A stretch of 25,825 nt of DNA from a virus: IMG/VR virus record IMGVR_UViG_3300020172_002340, positions 1-25,825 of that record. One strand, given 5' to 3'. Below are positions 14,686-22,008 of the stretch, piece by piece. The notes under the pieces were generated by a model. That model saw only the letters and a program-made list of their open reading frames with translations, made no database searches and was not told the origin of the DNA. The position numbers and the translations under genes were made by a program. Position 1 is the stretch's first letter, and every line of letters begins with the position of its first letter.

Positions 14686-15815
14686 AATTCTTCAAAAATT
14701 GCTATTGCTTTTTCTATATCTTTGTCAGTCAAATCGTTTATAAATTTATAATTGCCAATATCAATCGGTATAGGAATATATTGATTACCGTTGCGATGCT
14801 TCATTGTATCAGATAATGACTTTTTAAGCAAGTCTATATTGGTAAAATCGTTATGAAAAGTAGGTAATCTTAACTTTCCTGCAACATTGAAAATGCGCTT
14901 GGCGATTTCTCTATTGATATGCCCACGGCTATATGAAATACAAGCAGAAAATAAACAATCTAGTACAACCGCTTCACCGTGTAATAAGTTTGGTATATTT
15001 GCCATTTCTATAATTGGACTAAAAGTGTGGCCATAATCTACACAGCGGTCTAACTTTTTCTCCCATAGATTTGGTGCCAACTCATCGATCATATCAGAAA
15101 TGGCAAGATTAATAACACGAACAGGAACAGCACCAAACTGAAACTTCTCATTGATAAGTTGATCATAATTTTCTTCCAATAACACAAATAATTCTTTAGA
15201 TTTGATAACTGCAAGTTTAAAAATTTCTGCAATGCCGTTTATGATTTCTCTTTCGTCTTGCGTTTTAATAAACTTTTTATCTATGAGAGTTGCAATTGGT
15301 GGATAATAAGCACCAATACGATTACGCCTTTCAAAATGATTCGCAGCTACTTTTACACCAACTGAGGCATCTACAATTGCTAAAAGAGTTGTTGGCACTT
15401 TGATATATGGAATGCCACGGCGATAGATACTGCAACAAAAACCAACCAAATCAAGTAAGACACCGCCACCAATTACAATTACTGGCTCTCGGCGTAAAAC
15501 GCCTTCATCTTCAAAAAACCGTAATATTTCATTGGTGTGTTGCCAATCTTTATTGGCTTCAGTTGCATCAATGATGTATAAACGACAATCAATTTTTAAA
15601 GTTTTAAAGTAGTTCGATATTTTTTCACAATATAATTTATATACATTCTTATCTACAACAACAATTCTACGATCACCTGTTCCATAGGATATCAAATCGT
15701 GATTGGCCGGATCAAATACATTGTTTGAATAATGTATTGTAAAAGATACAGGCAAAGTAGCATTAACTTGCCATGTTCTCTTTGAATTATTAAAATCAAT
15801 TAACAAATCGTTCAT
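14682..15815 (-). CDS. Sugar phosphate cyclase, 2-epi-5-epi-valiolone synthase type
   Basis: A 377-residue member of the dehydroquinate synthase-like superfamily, which cyclises sugar phosphates with NAD+ and a divalent metal. Seen: the NAD-binding GGGVLLDLVGF (116-126); VPTTLLAIVDASVGVKVAAN (140-159); metal ligands E197 (NGIAEIFK), H263 (YGHTF) and H279 (LLHGEAV). Several positions favour the EEVS branch (2-epi-5-epi-valiolone from sedoheptulose 7-phosphate) over AroB: RNRIGAYYPP where AroB has a KN-x-x-G-x-F-x-QP pattern, ELAPNLWE, RCVDYGHTFSPIIEMA where AroB has GHTFAHAIE, and YRRGIPYIKVPTTL. EEVS enzymes supply the C7-cyclitol core of acarbose, validamycin and related compounds. The neighbouring kinase and nucleotidyltransferase genes fit that route. 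The exact product (EEVS or a related cyclase) cannot be fixed by eye. Confidence 0.87.
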   Translation of the reverse strand: MNDLLIDFNNSKRTWQVNATLPVSFTIHYSNNVFDPANHDLISYGTGDRRIVVVDKNVYKLYCEKISNYFKTLKIDCRLYIIDATEANKDWQHTNEILRFFEDEGVLRREPVIVIGGGVLLDLVGFCCSIYRRGIPYIKVPTTLLAIVDASVGVKVAANHFERRNRIGAYYPPIATLIDKKFIKTQDEREIINGIAEIFKLAVIKSKELFVLLEENYDQLINEKFQFGAVPVRVINLAISDMIDELAPNLWEKKLDRCVDYGHTFSPIIEMANIPNLLHGEAVVLDCLFSACISYSRGHINREIAKRIFNVAGKLRLPTFHNDFTNIDLLKKSLSDTMKHRNGNQYIPIPIDIGNYKFINDLTDKDIEKAIAIFEEL

Positions 15816-16786
15816 ATAAAAATCTTACTGAATAGTTTACAGGCATGAAGATAGAAATACTTAGCGTGGTCGTAATTACCAGCTGCACACTTGAATGGCA
15901 ACATACGAATAAATTGTGTTGCTTCTAAAACATCTACAATTTTCTTTGTTCTTGATTCCACCAATTCAGAAGTAAATAACTCATTGAACTGTCTAAAATT
16001 ATCTGATGGTTGAATATCATTACACCAAACTTTGGAATTTTCTACATTGATTGGTTGATTATTGAAGTGTTCGTATAAGCTGTGTGAACTTTGTAACACC
16101 ATCGAATAATCTAAAAATCTACTGTCAATGATACTTTCTTCATATGGGTCAACAAACACAACCATATCGTCAACAAAAGAATATAATGTATTTTCTAATG
16201 TTGGATTGCCATGAATACATTCTTCGTTGATCAAATTCATTTCTGTAAAAAAGTTTCTCAATTCATCCATAAAATTGGTAATGCCATGAACAATTTCACC
16301 ATTTAATTCATATGTTCCATGAGAATAGAATTTATTAAACTCATCGAACTTATTTGCATCGATAAGTTTTTGTTCAATTTCTTCTTTGAAATAAAGTAAA
16401 GCTGCACCAGAATTTGGCACATAATCAATACGATGCAATTCTTTGAAAGCATTCCATAAAGCATGGTTAATTTTCTTTAACTCATGTTCAGACAAATCAC
16501 GACCAGAAAGAATGGTGTATAAGTCAGAATAACCATCCATGTATTGTAAATCAAAATATGCATCTTCTTTTTCATAAGATACATTTAATACTTTAGGAAA
16601 CAACCTAGGAAATTCTGTGTTATATCGTTGGAGTTTTTTTAATTGAGAGTACCAGCGAACATAACCATATTCTCTGTTCTCTGTTAGAGATACAGTTTTT
16701 CGTATGAATTTCTTATTGTCCTGTTCAATTAAGTATGTCGAACTTAATGAACCGCCTTTTAGTTTTGTCTGCCTACTATTGACCAT
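15812..16786 (-). CDS. APH/choline-kinase-fold phosphotransferase with an altered HxD motif
   Basis: A 324-residue protein of the aminoglycoside phosphotransferase-like fold. The N-lobe has a glycine loop (LKGGSLSSTYLIEQ) and a lysine in KKFIRK. The C-lobe catalytic loop reads IHGNPTLENTL (191-201), and the metal motif VFVDPYEES (210-218) is followed by DYSMVLQSSHSLYE. In active relatives the loop is H-x-D-x-x-x-x-N; here the Asp position is N194, clearly an AAT codon. The enzyme may use another base, act on a different substrate, or have lost activity. APH-like kinases often pair with nucleotidyltransferases in capsule clusters, as here, where the upstream gene overlaps by 28 bases. A cyclitol or sugar kinase role is inferred from the cassette. 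Confidence 0.78.
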   Translation of the reverse strand: MVNSRQTKLKGGSLSSTYLIEQDNKKFIRKTVSLTENREYGYVRWYSQLKKLQRYNTEFPRLFPKVLNVSYEKEDAYFDLQYMDGYSDLYTILSGRDLSEHELKKINHALWNAFKELHRIDYVPNSGAALLYFKEEIEQKLIDANKFDEFNKFYSHGTYELNGEIVHGITNFMDELRNFFTEMNLINEECIHGNPTLENTLYSFVDDMVVFVDPYEESIIDSRFLDYSMVLQSSHSLYEHFNNQPINVENSKVWCNDIQPSDNFRQFNELFTSELVESRTKKIVDVLEATQFIRMLPFKCAAGNYDHAKYFYLHACKLFSKIFI

Positions 16787-17499
16787 TTTGCTATTTCTAA
16801 TCCATATTCTTGTGGTGAACCAAGAACAATAGTTTCTTCTCGGTTGTTCAATTCATTTGTTACAATAAGTTTTCTATCATTCAACATGAGAGCTAAAACA
16901 TCGGCAATATACATCTCTGATTTGGTAAAATCTTTTTGTAATTTGTTAAAGTATTCTTGGTATAGTTCAGCCGTCTTAAAACAATACAAACCAGAACTTG
17001 CAAAAGGAGAAATAGGATTCTTTTCTACAATTTCTATGACCCTATCTCCCTCTTTCTTTACATATGAATACTTAGGATTATTTGCAACAAATACATCTAC
17101 AAAAGCATCCGCTGTTTTTAACATTTCTATAATGTGATTAAAATTTCTAAATGTTAAATGTGTATCTGCATTATGAACAAAAATTGGTTCATTACTTTTT
17201 GCAATAGTAGAACCAATGTATGCAGTATGCGCCTGACCGTTTGTATCTCCAATATAGTGAATATTAGTTTCATCTAAACCAATATGTTTAATTGCATCAA
17301 CTAAACTTTTTCTAAAATATAAGTCCCTTTTGTTTGCTAACAATATTATATTTGCAAATTTATGTCTTGTTTGAAATTCATTAATAATTGAATGAATGAT
17401 GCAGCTGCCACGCCAAGGTAACAAATACTTTGGCATATCAAAACCAACATCATGGAATCTGGTGTTTAGACCAGCCATGCAAATAATTAACGAGCCCAT
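16759..17499 (-). CDS. Sugar-1-phosphate nucleotidyltransferase-like protein
   Basis: A 246-residue GT-A-type nucleotidyltransferase. The nucleotide-binding signature is MAGLNTRF ... MPKYLLPWRG (8-31), a variant of G-x-G-x-R-x ... PK. Other motifs: DTNGQAHTA (85-93) for base and phosphate contacts, HNADTHL (109-115) with the metal-binding D112, VEKNP (157-161), ASSGLYCF (166-173) and SEMYIADVLALML. Length equals the catalytic domain alone. It would activate a phosphorylated sugar or cyclitol as an NDP derivative for the transferases next to it. It overlaps the kinase by 28 bases and the upstream transferase by 13. Nucleotide and sugar specificity cannot be read from the sequence. Confidence 0.87.
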   Translation of the reverse strand: MGSLIICMAGLNTRFHDVGFDMPKYLLPWRGSCIIHSIINEFQTRHKFANIILLANKRDLYFRKSLVDAIKHIGLDETNIHYIGDTNGQAHTAYIGSTIAKSNEPIFVHNADTHLTFRNFNHIIEMLKTADAFVDVFVANNPKYSYVKKEGDRVIEIVEKNPISPFASSGLYCFKTAELYQEYFNKLQKDFTKSEMYIADVLALMLNDRKLIVTNELNNREETIVLGSPQEYGLEIAKWSIVGRQN

Positions 17500-18197
17500 T
17501 GTTCAAAATCCTCACGCAGTAAAGAGTGCCATGTGCCATTGTATGGGCCTGGTGGAAATGGATGATTAATATTACAATAAACCAAGTTTTCTCCAACCAT
17601 ATTAAAATGTTTCCAATTTTCACTCATCAAATCTTCACACATCATCTGAGTACCACGATCATAGTGATAATCAATAAAATCAAAAGCCTTTGCATATTTG
17701 TTCATATTTTCTGACGATGAAAAGGCAAATTGATCGTTACCAAAATCTCTTTGTGGTGTCATGCGACAATTTGGAATATAAAGTTTACTATTGTCCAATT
17801 CAGTAAAAGGTATTGTAGCATTGATAGCAAAATCAAAACGAGAACGTATGACCCAATCGAAAATAATAGAGTTTTCTTCTTCATAAATGGTTTTTAATTC
17901 ATTACATTTTTTAATAGCATATAACTGTGCATATGTTGATAACGCTGGATTTTTTACTTTCCAATTAGGTTGCGGTGGAGGAACTCTTGTATATTTTGAT
18001 AAGTCTGGATTAATTGGTTCTTCAACCATCATCGCTTCAGGCTTATAAAGTTCAAAAGCTTTTTTTGTTTCTGGTGATTCCCATGTGTGTATAAAAACAG
18101 TTACATCATTATTGTTAATGATGTTTTGTTTATGGTATTCATATCCTTTTTCTACACAACGAGGTTGACCTGTAATACATAATGCAATTTTAGCCAT
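17487..18197 (-). CDS. Glycosyltransferase-like protein (virus/phage type)
   Basis: A 236-residue protein beginning MAKIALCITGQPRCVEKGYE, a start found in a family of putative glycosyltransferases of phages, large viruses and capsule clusters. VFIHTWES follows, then WVIRSRFDFA (115-124), where the R-x-R-x-D takes the place of a D-x-D-like metal/nucleotide motif. NDQFAFSSSENM (154-165) and a C-terminal acidic/aromatic end complete the fold. No signal peptide or membrane helix is visible. The gene overlaps both neighbours by 8-13 bases, in the same block as the nucleotidyltransferase. Donor and acceptor unknown. Confidence 0.75.
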   Translation of the reverse strand: MAKIALCITGQPRCVEKGYEYHKQNIINNNDVTVFIHTWESPETKKAFELYKPEAMMVEEPINPDLSKYTRVPPPQPNWKVKNPALSTYAQLYAIKKCNELKTIYEEENSIIFDWVIRSRFDFAINATIPFTELDNSKLYIPNCRMTPQRDFGNDQFAFSSSENMNKYAKAFDFIDYHYDRGTQMMCEDLMSENWKHFNMVGENLVYCNINHPFPPGPYNGTWHSLLREDFEQWAR

Positions 18198-19029
18198 ATT
18201 TTGCCTCTAATATTTTTTTCCAATTAGGAATTCTATCATATTGATGAACAATTGTAAAGGGTATCCCGGTAGATGTTGTAACAATATCATCATTTATTTT
18301 TGGCTCGGCTTCAATTAAAAATGGTCTGAATTGTTCAATCTTAGTTGGATCTCCAGTTGTGCCAAGTTGTGCAGCCCAAGCATCTTCTGACCGCAAATAC
18401 ACCGAGGTTTCTTTATATGGCGACATTGAAATCATAAAGTTAAATGTGGATTGGTCACAAATAGGAATTGGTTTGCCTTGTGTAGAAACAAAGATATTAC
18501 AAATCAAATCACGAACAGCATGACCACGACCAGCAAGAACACCCACATTATAAATTTCATTGTCTTTAAATTTACTGTAAATGAATTCACCAAAAGTTTG
18601 AAGCAGATTTTCGTTTCCCCATGGTTCATCTTTGTAATACATGCTTTCAGAAGCAAACATTAGATTTTTATCGTCTGTTAAAGCTTTTTCCATGTAATCA
18701 ATTGGATTTTGTTGAAAGACAACATCTTTCACATCGGTAGTAACAACATACCGATATTCGTTCTGTGATAGGAAGTTATAGATGTGCAGAAATCTTTCCA
18801 CATGTGGCGCCCGGCCAGTTTGTGGATAAGTTAAATTGCCTTGAGAGTCTTGTTGAAAACCTACGACTTTGAATCCCGCATCAGATACTTTTTTTACCGT
18901 ATCTTTGTCGCAGTTCATTAGAATCAGGACCTTGTCGCCTTGGAATCCTGATTTGTTGATTGAATTTACCCAATATTTTAGGATATTCCAATCATAGTTT
19001 GTTGCACCACCAATTATCAAATCTTTCAT
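18190..19029 (-). CDS. Glycosyltransferase-like protein, GT-A fold
   Basis: A 279-residue protein. The N-terminal half has a nucleotide-sugar-type fold: DLIIGGATNYDWNILKYWVN, GDKVLILMNCD and YRYVVTTDVKDVVFQQNP (92-109), in which D99-V-K-D102 is a D-x-x-D-type metal motif at the usual place. FASESMYY, GVLAGRG, ICDQSTFNFM and a C-terminal TIVHQYDR-x-P (His near the end) are also usual in such enzymes. A good GAGGT ribosome binding site precedes the ATG, and a 21-base gap separates it from the upstream gene, so it may be the first gene of the accessory cassette. Acceptor unknown; it could decorate virion protein, DNA or host surface glycan. Confidence 0.8.
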   Translation of the reverse strand: MKDLIIGGATNYDWNILKYWVNSINKSGFQGDKVLILMNCDKDTVKKVSDAGFKVVGFQQDSQGNLTYPQTGRAPHVERFLHIYNFLSQNEYRYVVTTDVKDVVFQQNPIDYMEKALTDDKNLMFASESMYYKDEPWGNENLLQTFGEFIYSKFKDNEIYNVGVLAGRGHAVRDLICNIFVSTQGKPIPICDQSTFNFMISMSPYKETSVYLRSEDAWAAQLGTTGDPTKIEQFRPFLIEAEPKINDDIVTTSTGIPFTIVHQYDRIPNWKKILEAKYG

Positions 19030-19050
19030 AACAACCTCATTGTGTATTAA

Positions 19051-19386
19051 TTACTTATGCTTGCTATAATCCTTAAATCGTTTAATTTCTTGGCCTGGAG
19101 TTCCGTTCTGATAATTTTGCCGTAATGTATCTGTTCCCCATTGACCTGCGCCAGCAACAGGCAATATATCTGGATTTGGTGATTTCTTTTCTTCACTTAC
19201 ACTTTTATGGAGTTTTACATTGGTAACAGACTGAATATGTTTCCAAGCGCCTTGTGTATCTTTATTCTTTAGATGCTGTTGAAGCTTCTTCTTTTGTTCT
19301 TCGTTGGCCTTTTGATGAAACTTAAACATTTCCATCGCACCAATATTGCCAACATAAGCGGCTTCATCTACCTTGCTTTTAAACAT
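19051..19386 (-). CDS. Conserved phage protein, GAMEMFKFHQKA family
   Basis: A 111-residue basic protein. The first half (VDEAAYVGNIGAMEMFKFHQ, EEQKKKLQQHLKNKDTQGAW) is helical and of a type I recognise from many T4-like aquatic phages. The second half (NPDILPVAGAGQWGTDTLRQ, NGTPGQEIKRFKDY) looks like an extended tail. No membrane or export signal. The ATG shares its A with the upstream stop (TAATG). It is the last gene before the sugar cassette. Function unknown. Confidence 0.7.
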   Translation of the reverse strand: MFKSKVDEAAYVGNIGAMEMFKFHQKANEEQKKKLQQHLKNKDTQGAWKHIQSVTNVKLHKSVSEEKKSPNPDILPVAGAGQWGTDTLRQNYQNGTPGQEIKRFKDYSKHK

Positions 19387-19658
19387 TAACCCCTCGTCAA
19401 CTTTAATATTTTTTGCATTTGTTTTTCAATGATTGGTCCACGATTTGGCCAATGAATGTATGGTTGACTAGCAGACTTATATAGATTGGTTAGAAAAGGC
19501 ATAATAATTTTTTCTACTTGATCTAGCCTTGCTTTGTATTCTTCTACTGTTTCATCTTTTTCTGCAATAACTGCTTGATATTCAGCTTCATCGACCGTAG
19601 TAAAGCCAAAATCGTCTTCACCATATTCTTTGAGAATGTCGTTGATATTGTAAGTCAT
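19386..19658 (-). CDS. Small conserved phage protein with a YIHWPNRGP motif
   Basis: A 90-residue protein. The ATG at 19658 shares its A with the upstream stop (TAATG) and has GGGA 6 bases before it; it is preferred over an in-frame TTG at 19670. The N-terminal half is acidic, the middle (EEYKARLDQVEKIIMPFLTN) is helical, and the C-terminus has YIHWPNRGPIIEKQMQKILK and ends LTRG. This C-terminal pattern recurs in short proteins of T4-like phages. Function unknown; it is coupled to the DUF6267-like gene before it. Confidence 0.7.
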   Translation of the reverse strand: MTYNINDILKEYGEDDFGFTTVDEAEYQAVIAEKDETVEEYKARLDQVEKIIMPFLTNLYKSASQPYIHWPNRGPIIEKQMQKILKLTRG

Positions 19659-20884
19659 TATTTGTCCCAATTCTTTGCTGCATTAAAGTTTGCTTGACTA
19701 AATTCTAAACGGTCAACCAATTTAACTGCATTACCTTTTAATCTATCTACCGCAACAAAACCTTCTGGTGCAGTAATTCTAAATCCATCATCTGTTTTTA
19801 CAAATGTACCAATTGATTTGACTGTTTCTAACTTACGAACAATCATCAGTTTTGCATCTACTAATAGATTCTGTAAATCAAAGATGGATCGTAATTGTGC
19901 TGCATTTTGACGGAAGAACCGCATGAGTTCTGTTTTAGCGGCAATTCGTTTTCTCTTTGTTTCTTCTTTCTTTACATCAGCAATATCTTTATTTAGCTTC
20001 GCCTCAACCCAGCGAATCAATTCTAATGTGTGCTGATTTGTATTACTAATCTTTTTACCTTCACGCACTTTAGCATTATTAAAAGTCTTAATGTAAGTTT
20101 TAATTATTTCGTTAGAGGCTATACGATTCAAAGTCATCGATGAAATGCTTTGAAATGTGCGACCTGCTAAAGAAAGTATTGTGGTAAGTTGTTTCGTTTC
20201 TTCTTCTGTGAATGTAGCAGAACCAGAAGTGTCTACAAATGAAGCATCACGGAACCAAACATCTTTGGTATTTGTAAGACCTCCAAGGTCAACATTGAAA
20301 GATGCCTTCATATCTTGCATCTTTTTACCTGTGTATGATGTGTGAAACACCACACCAATCTGTGCATCTAGCATTGAACGAGCCAATTTTATATCAGAAG
20401 GCACCGCATAAACAATCGTGTTTGGTTGAAATGTAATGTATGATTCACCACCAATAACTTGTTTCTTAATATCGCCTTTTGTGAACATCATATCACCTTG
20501 CAAGACACCTTTGATGCCAAGTTTTGGTAGATAACGCAAGGCTACTTTGAGTTTTTGATTGAGGCCTTCTGTTGGATGATTGTTGTCAATATCTTCATCT
20601 GTGTAGTTTAATTTTGGATTGACATTGAATACGCCTTTGGTGCCAACAAAGAATTTACCATTCTCAGGATTAACACCAGCAAAAATAGCAGGCGCACCAT
20701 CCCATTTGGTCGTAACATTTACTTTTGATTCGGCATTACCTGCCAACATATTGCGAAGTGATTGTAGAAAGTTAATGGCAGACCTGGCACCAGATATGCC
20801 AAAATTTAGAACTTCATCCTCAATATGCTCAAGGTGAACATTCTTACCTTCTTTACCTTCTGTTAAGTATTCTGTGAAATTCAT
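19658..20884 (-). CDS. DUF6267-like phage protein with ligase-like motifs and a head-targeting N-terminus
   Basis: A 408-residue protein. The start MNFTEYLTE resembles a T4 capsid-targeting peptide ending in L-T-E, so it may be packaged and trimmed. The following region (NVHLEHIEDEVLNFG, INFLQSLRNMLAG, TTKWDGAPAIFAG) matches the family I know from memory as DUF6267, widespread in T4-like phages. TKWDG at 59-63 has the K-x-D-G form of motif I in DNA/RNA ligases and mRNA-capping enzymes (K60 as the nucleophile). GVLQGDMMF (126-134), APEGFVAVDR (372-381) and AVKLVDR (386-392) stand where motifs III, IV and V of that superfamily would be. A nucleotidyltransferase role is therefore an inference, not an established function. 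It overlaps both neighbours by TAATG junctions. Confidence 0.8.
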   Translation of the reverse strand: MNFTEYLTEGKEGKNVHLEHIEDEVLNFGISGARSAINFLQSLRNMLAGNAESKVNVTTKWDGAPAIFAGVNPENGKFFVGTKGVFNVNPKLNYTDEDIDNNHPTEGLNQKLKVALRYLPKLGIKGVLQGDMMFTKGDIKKQVIGGESYITFQPNTIVYAVPSDIKLARSMLDAQIGVVFHTSYTGKKMQDMKASFNVDLGGLTNTKDVWFRDASFVDTSGSATFTEEETKQLTTILSLAGRTFQSISSMTLNRIASNEIIKTYIKTFNNAKVREGKKISNTNQHTLELIRWVEAKLNKDIADVKKEETKRKRIAAKTELMRFFRQNAAQLRSIFDLQNLLVDAKLMIVRKLETVKSIGTFVKTDDGFRITAPEGFVAVDRLKGNAVKLVDRLEFSQANFNAAKNWDK

Positions 20885-21990
20885 TAGCTATACTTTATAA
20901 AAATACTACTGTTTTTTGTAGCAGATGAAGCATATTCAAAAATGTATTTACAAAAATCATCTTCTTTTTTAGATTGCAATACTGCGTATACTAAACTAAT
21001 TCCAAGATATTTGGACATCCACCAAGTTTTATCTTTTCTATGACCAGCTTTTGCTTGCATTATTAAACTATCTAAACTGTCTTTAGATTTTGACAAGTAT
21101 TTAAACATTGTAGCAAATTCTTTGAAATCAGAATCTTTTGGTTTTTCAATTGGTACTTGATTGGGTTGTGTCAATTTCGTTCTAGGAACTCCAGATTCTA
21201 TAGCACCAGACATTATAACTCCGCCACCAATTTTTCCGCCTGCAGCACTTTTACCTTTAATTTCTCCTTGCCAAGAAGATGGTTGTGGTCTACTAGAAAA
21301 ATTACGAAATTGAATTTCGCCATCAACACCTTCTGATTTATATTGTATGTAAATATCTTTTGAATCAAACATATTTGCGCCGAGTTTTATCCCTCTAAAC
21401 TGTGCTATGAGTGGTTTACCATTATTAAAAATCTTAGAATGTGCTTCAGTTGCTTTTGGGTCTAACTTTTTTAAAGAAATGCCAATCAAATTGGTTTTTG
21501 CAAACTCATCATAAATGTAACGGTTATAATCTCTAAGTGTTGGCCATCCTTCTTTCAATCTAAAATCTTTTTTAGCCATCCAAATATCAGCAGGATTCCA
21601 TTTGTCATCACCAGAAATGCCACTATCTTTTTTAAATTGTCTCCATTGACCGTAAATGGAATCTACAAATCTACCACCACGATAAAATTTAAATCTTTTT
21701 CCTGTTTTAGCACTAGGTACTTCTTCAAAAATTTTATTTGCTGTTTTTACAATACTGAGAAACCATTTTTCATCGAGGCCTTTCATACATTGTTTTAGTG
21801 TTCTATCGCAATCAGCATCAGCGATTGTTCTTTCTGTAACCTGAGATATATCACCAAGAGGTTTACCATAATGTTGTCTAGTTGCACAAGCATATGCCTG
21901 CAAAGATTCTGCTAATGCGGTCACTTCTGCACCAGCACCAGATTGACTTGAATTATCAGTATTGACTTTAGTAGGAATTTTCATATTCAT
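20884..21990 (-). CDS. Conserved phage protein, possible nuclease-type fold
   Basis: A 368-residue protein with an N-terminal low-complexity stretch (NTDNSSQSGAGAEV) and a central segment KWNPADIWMAKK (130-141) followed by LIGISLKKL (168-176). The spacing of P-A-D and S-L-K recalls PD-(D/E)xK nuclease cores with a substituted acidic residue, seen in some restriction enzymes; this is tentative. A Gly-rich loop (GGKIGGGVIMSGAIESGV) follows, then a mainly helical C-terminus with HRKDKTWWMSKYLGISLVYA. AGGA lies 7 bases before the ATG at 21990. Proteins with NPADIW and GISLKK strings occur in T4-like aquatic phages beside the DUF6267 gene. Function not established. Confidence 0.75.
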   Translation of the reverse strand: MNMKIPTKVNTDNSSQSGAGAEVTALAESLQAYACATRQHYGKPLGDISQVTERTIADADCDRTLKQCMKGLDEKWFLSIVKTANKIFEEVPSAKTGKRFKFYRGGRFVDSIYGQWRQFKKDSGISGDDKWNPADIWMAKKDFRLKEGWPTLRDYNRYIYDEFAKTNLIGISLKKLDPKATEAHSKIFNNGKPLIAQFRGIKLGANMFDSKDIYIQYKSEGVDGEIQFRNFSSRPQPSSWQGEIKGKSAAGGKIGGGVIMSGAIESGVPRTKLTQPNQVPIEKPKDSDFKEFATMFKYLSKSKDSLDSLIMQAKAGHRKDKTWWMSKYLGISLVYAVLQSKKEDDFCKYIFEYASSATKNSSIFIKYS

Positions 21991-21991
21991 G

Positions 21992-21999
21992 TATTTATC
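21992..21999 (-). promoter_or_regulatory. Possible late promoter box GATAAATA
   Basis: GATAAATA on the minus strand fits the loose NATAAATA late box and lies at the change from replication genes to the next block. It ends 2 bases before the ATG at 21990, so transcripts would start inside the first codons, and its first bases overlap the AGGA ribosome binding site. It may be only part of the translation start. Confidence 0.25.
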
Positions 22000-22008
22000 C
22001 TACCACGA

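Noticed and set aside
14682-15815. Annotation as 3-dehydroquinate synthase (AroB)
   Set aside because: The superfamily is right, but the substrate-site strings fit EEVS-type cyclases better and the neighbours are not shikimate genes.
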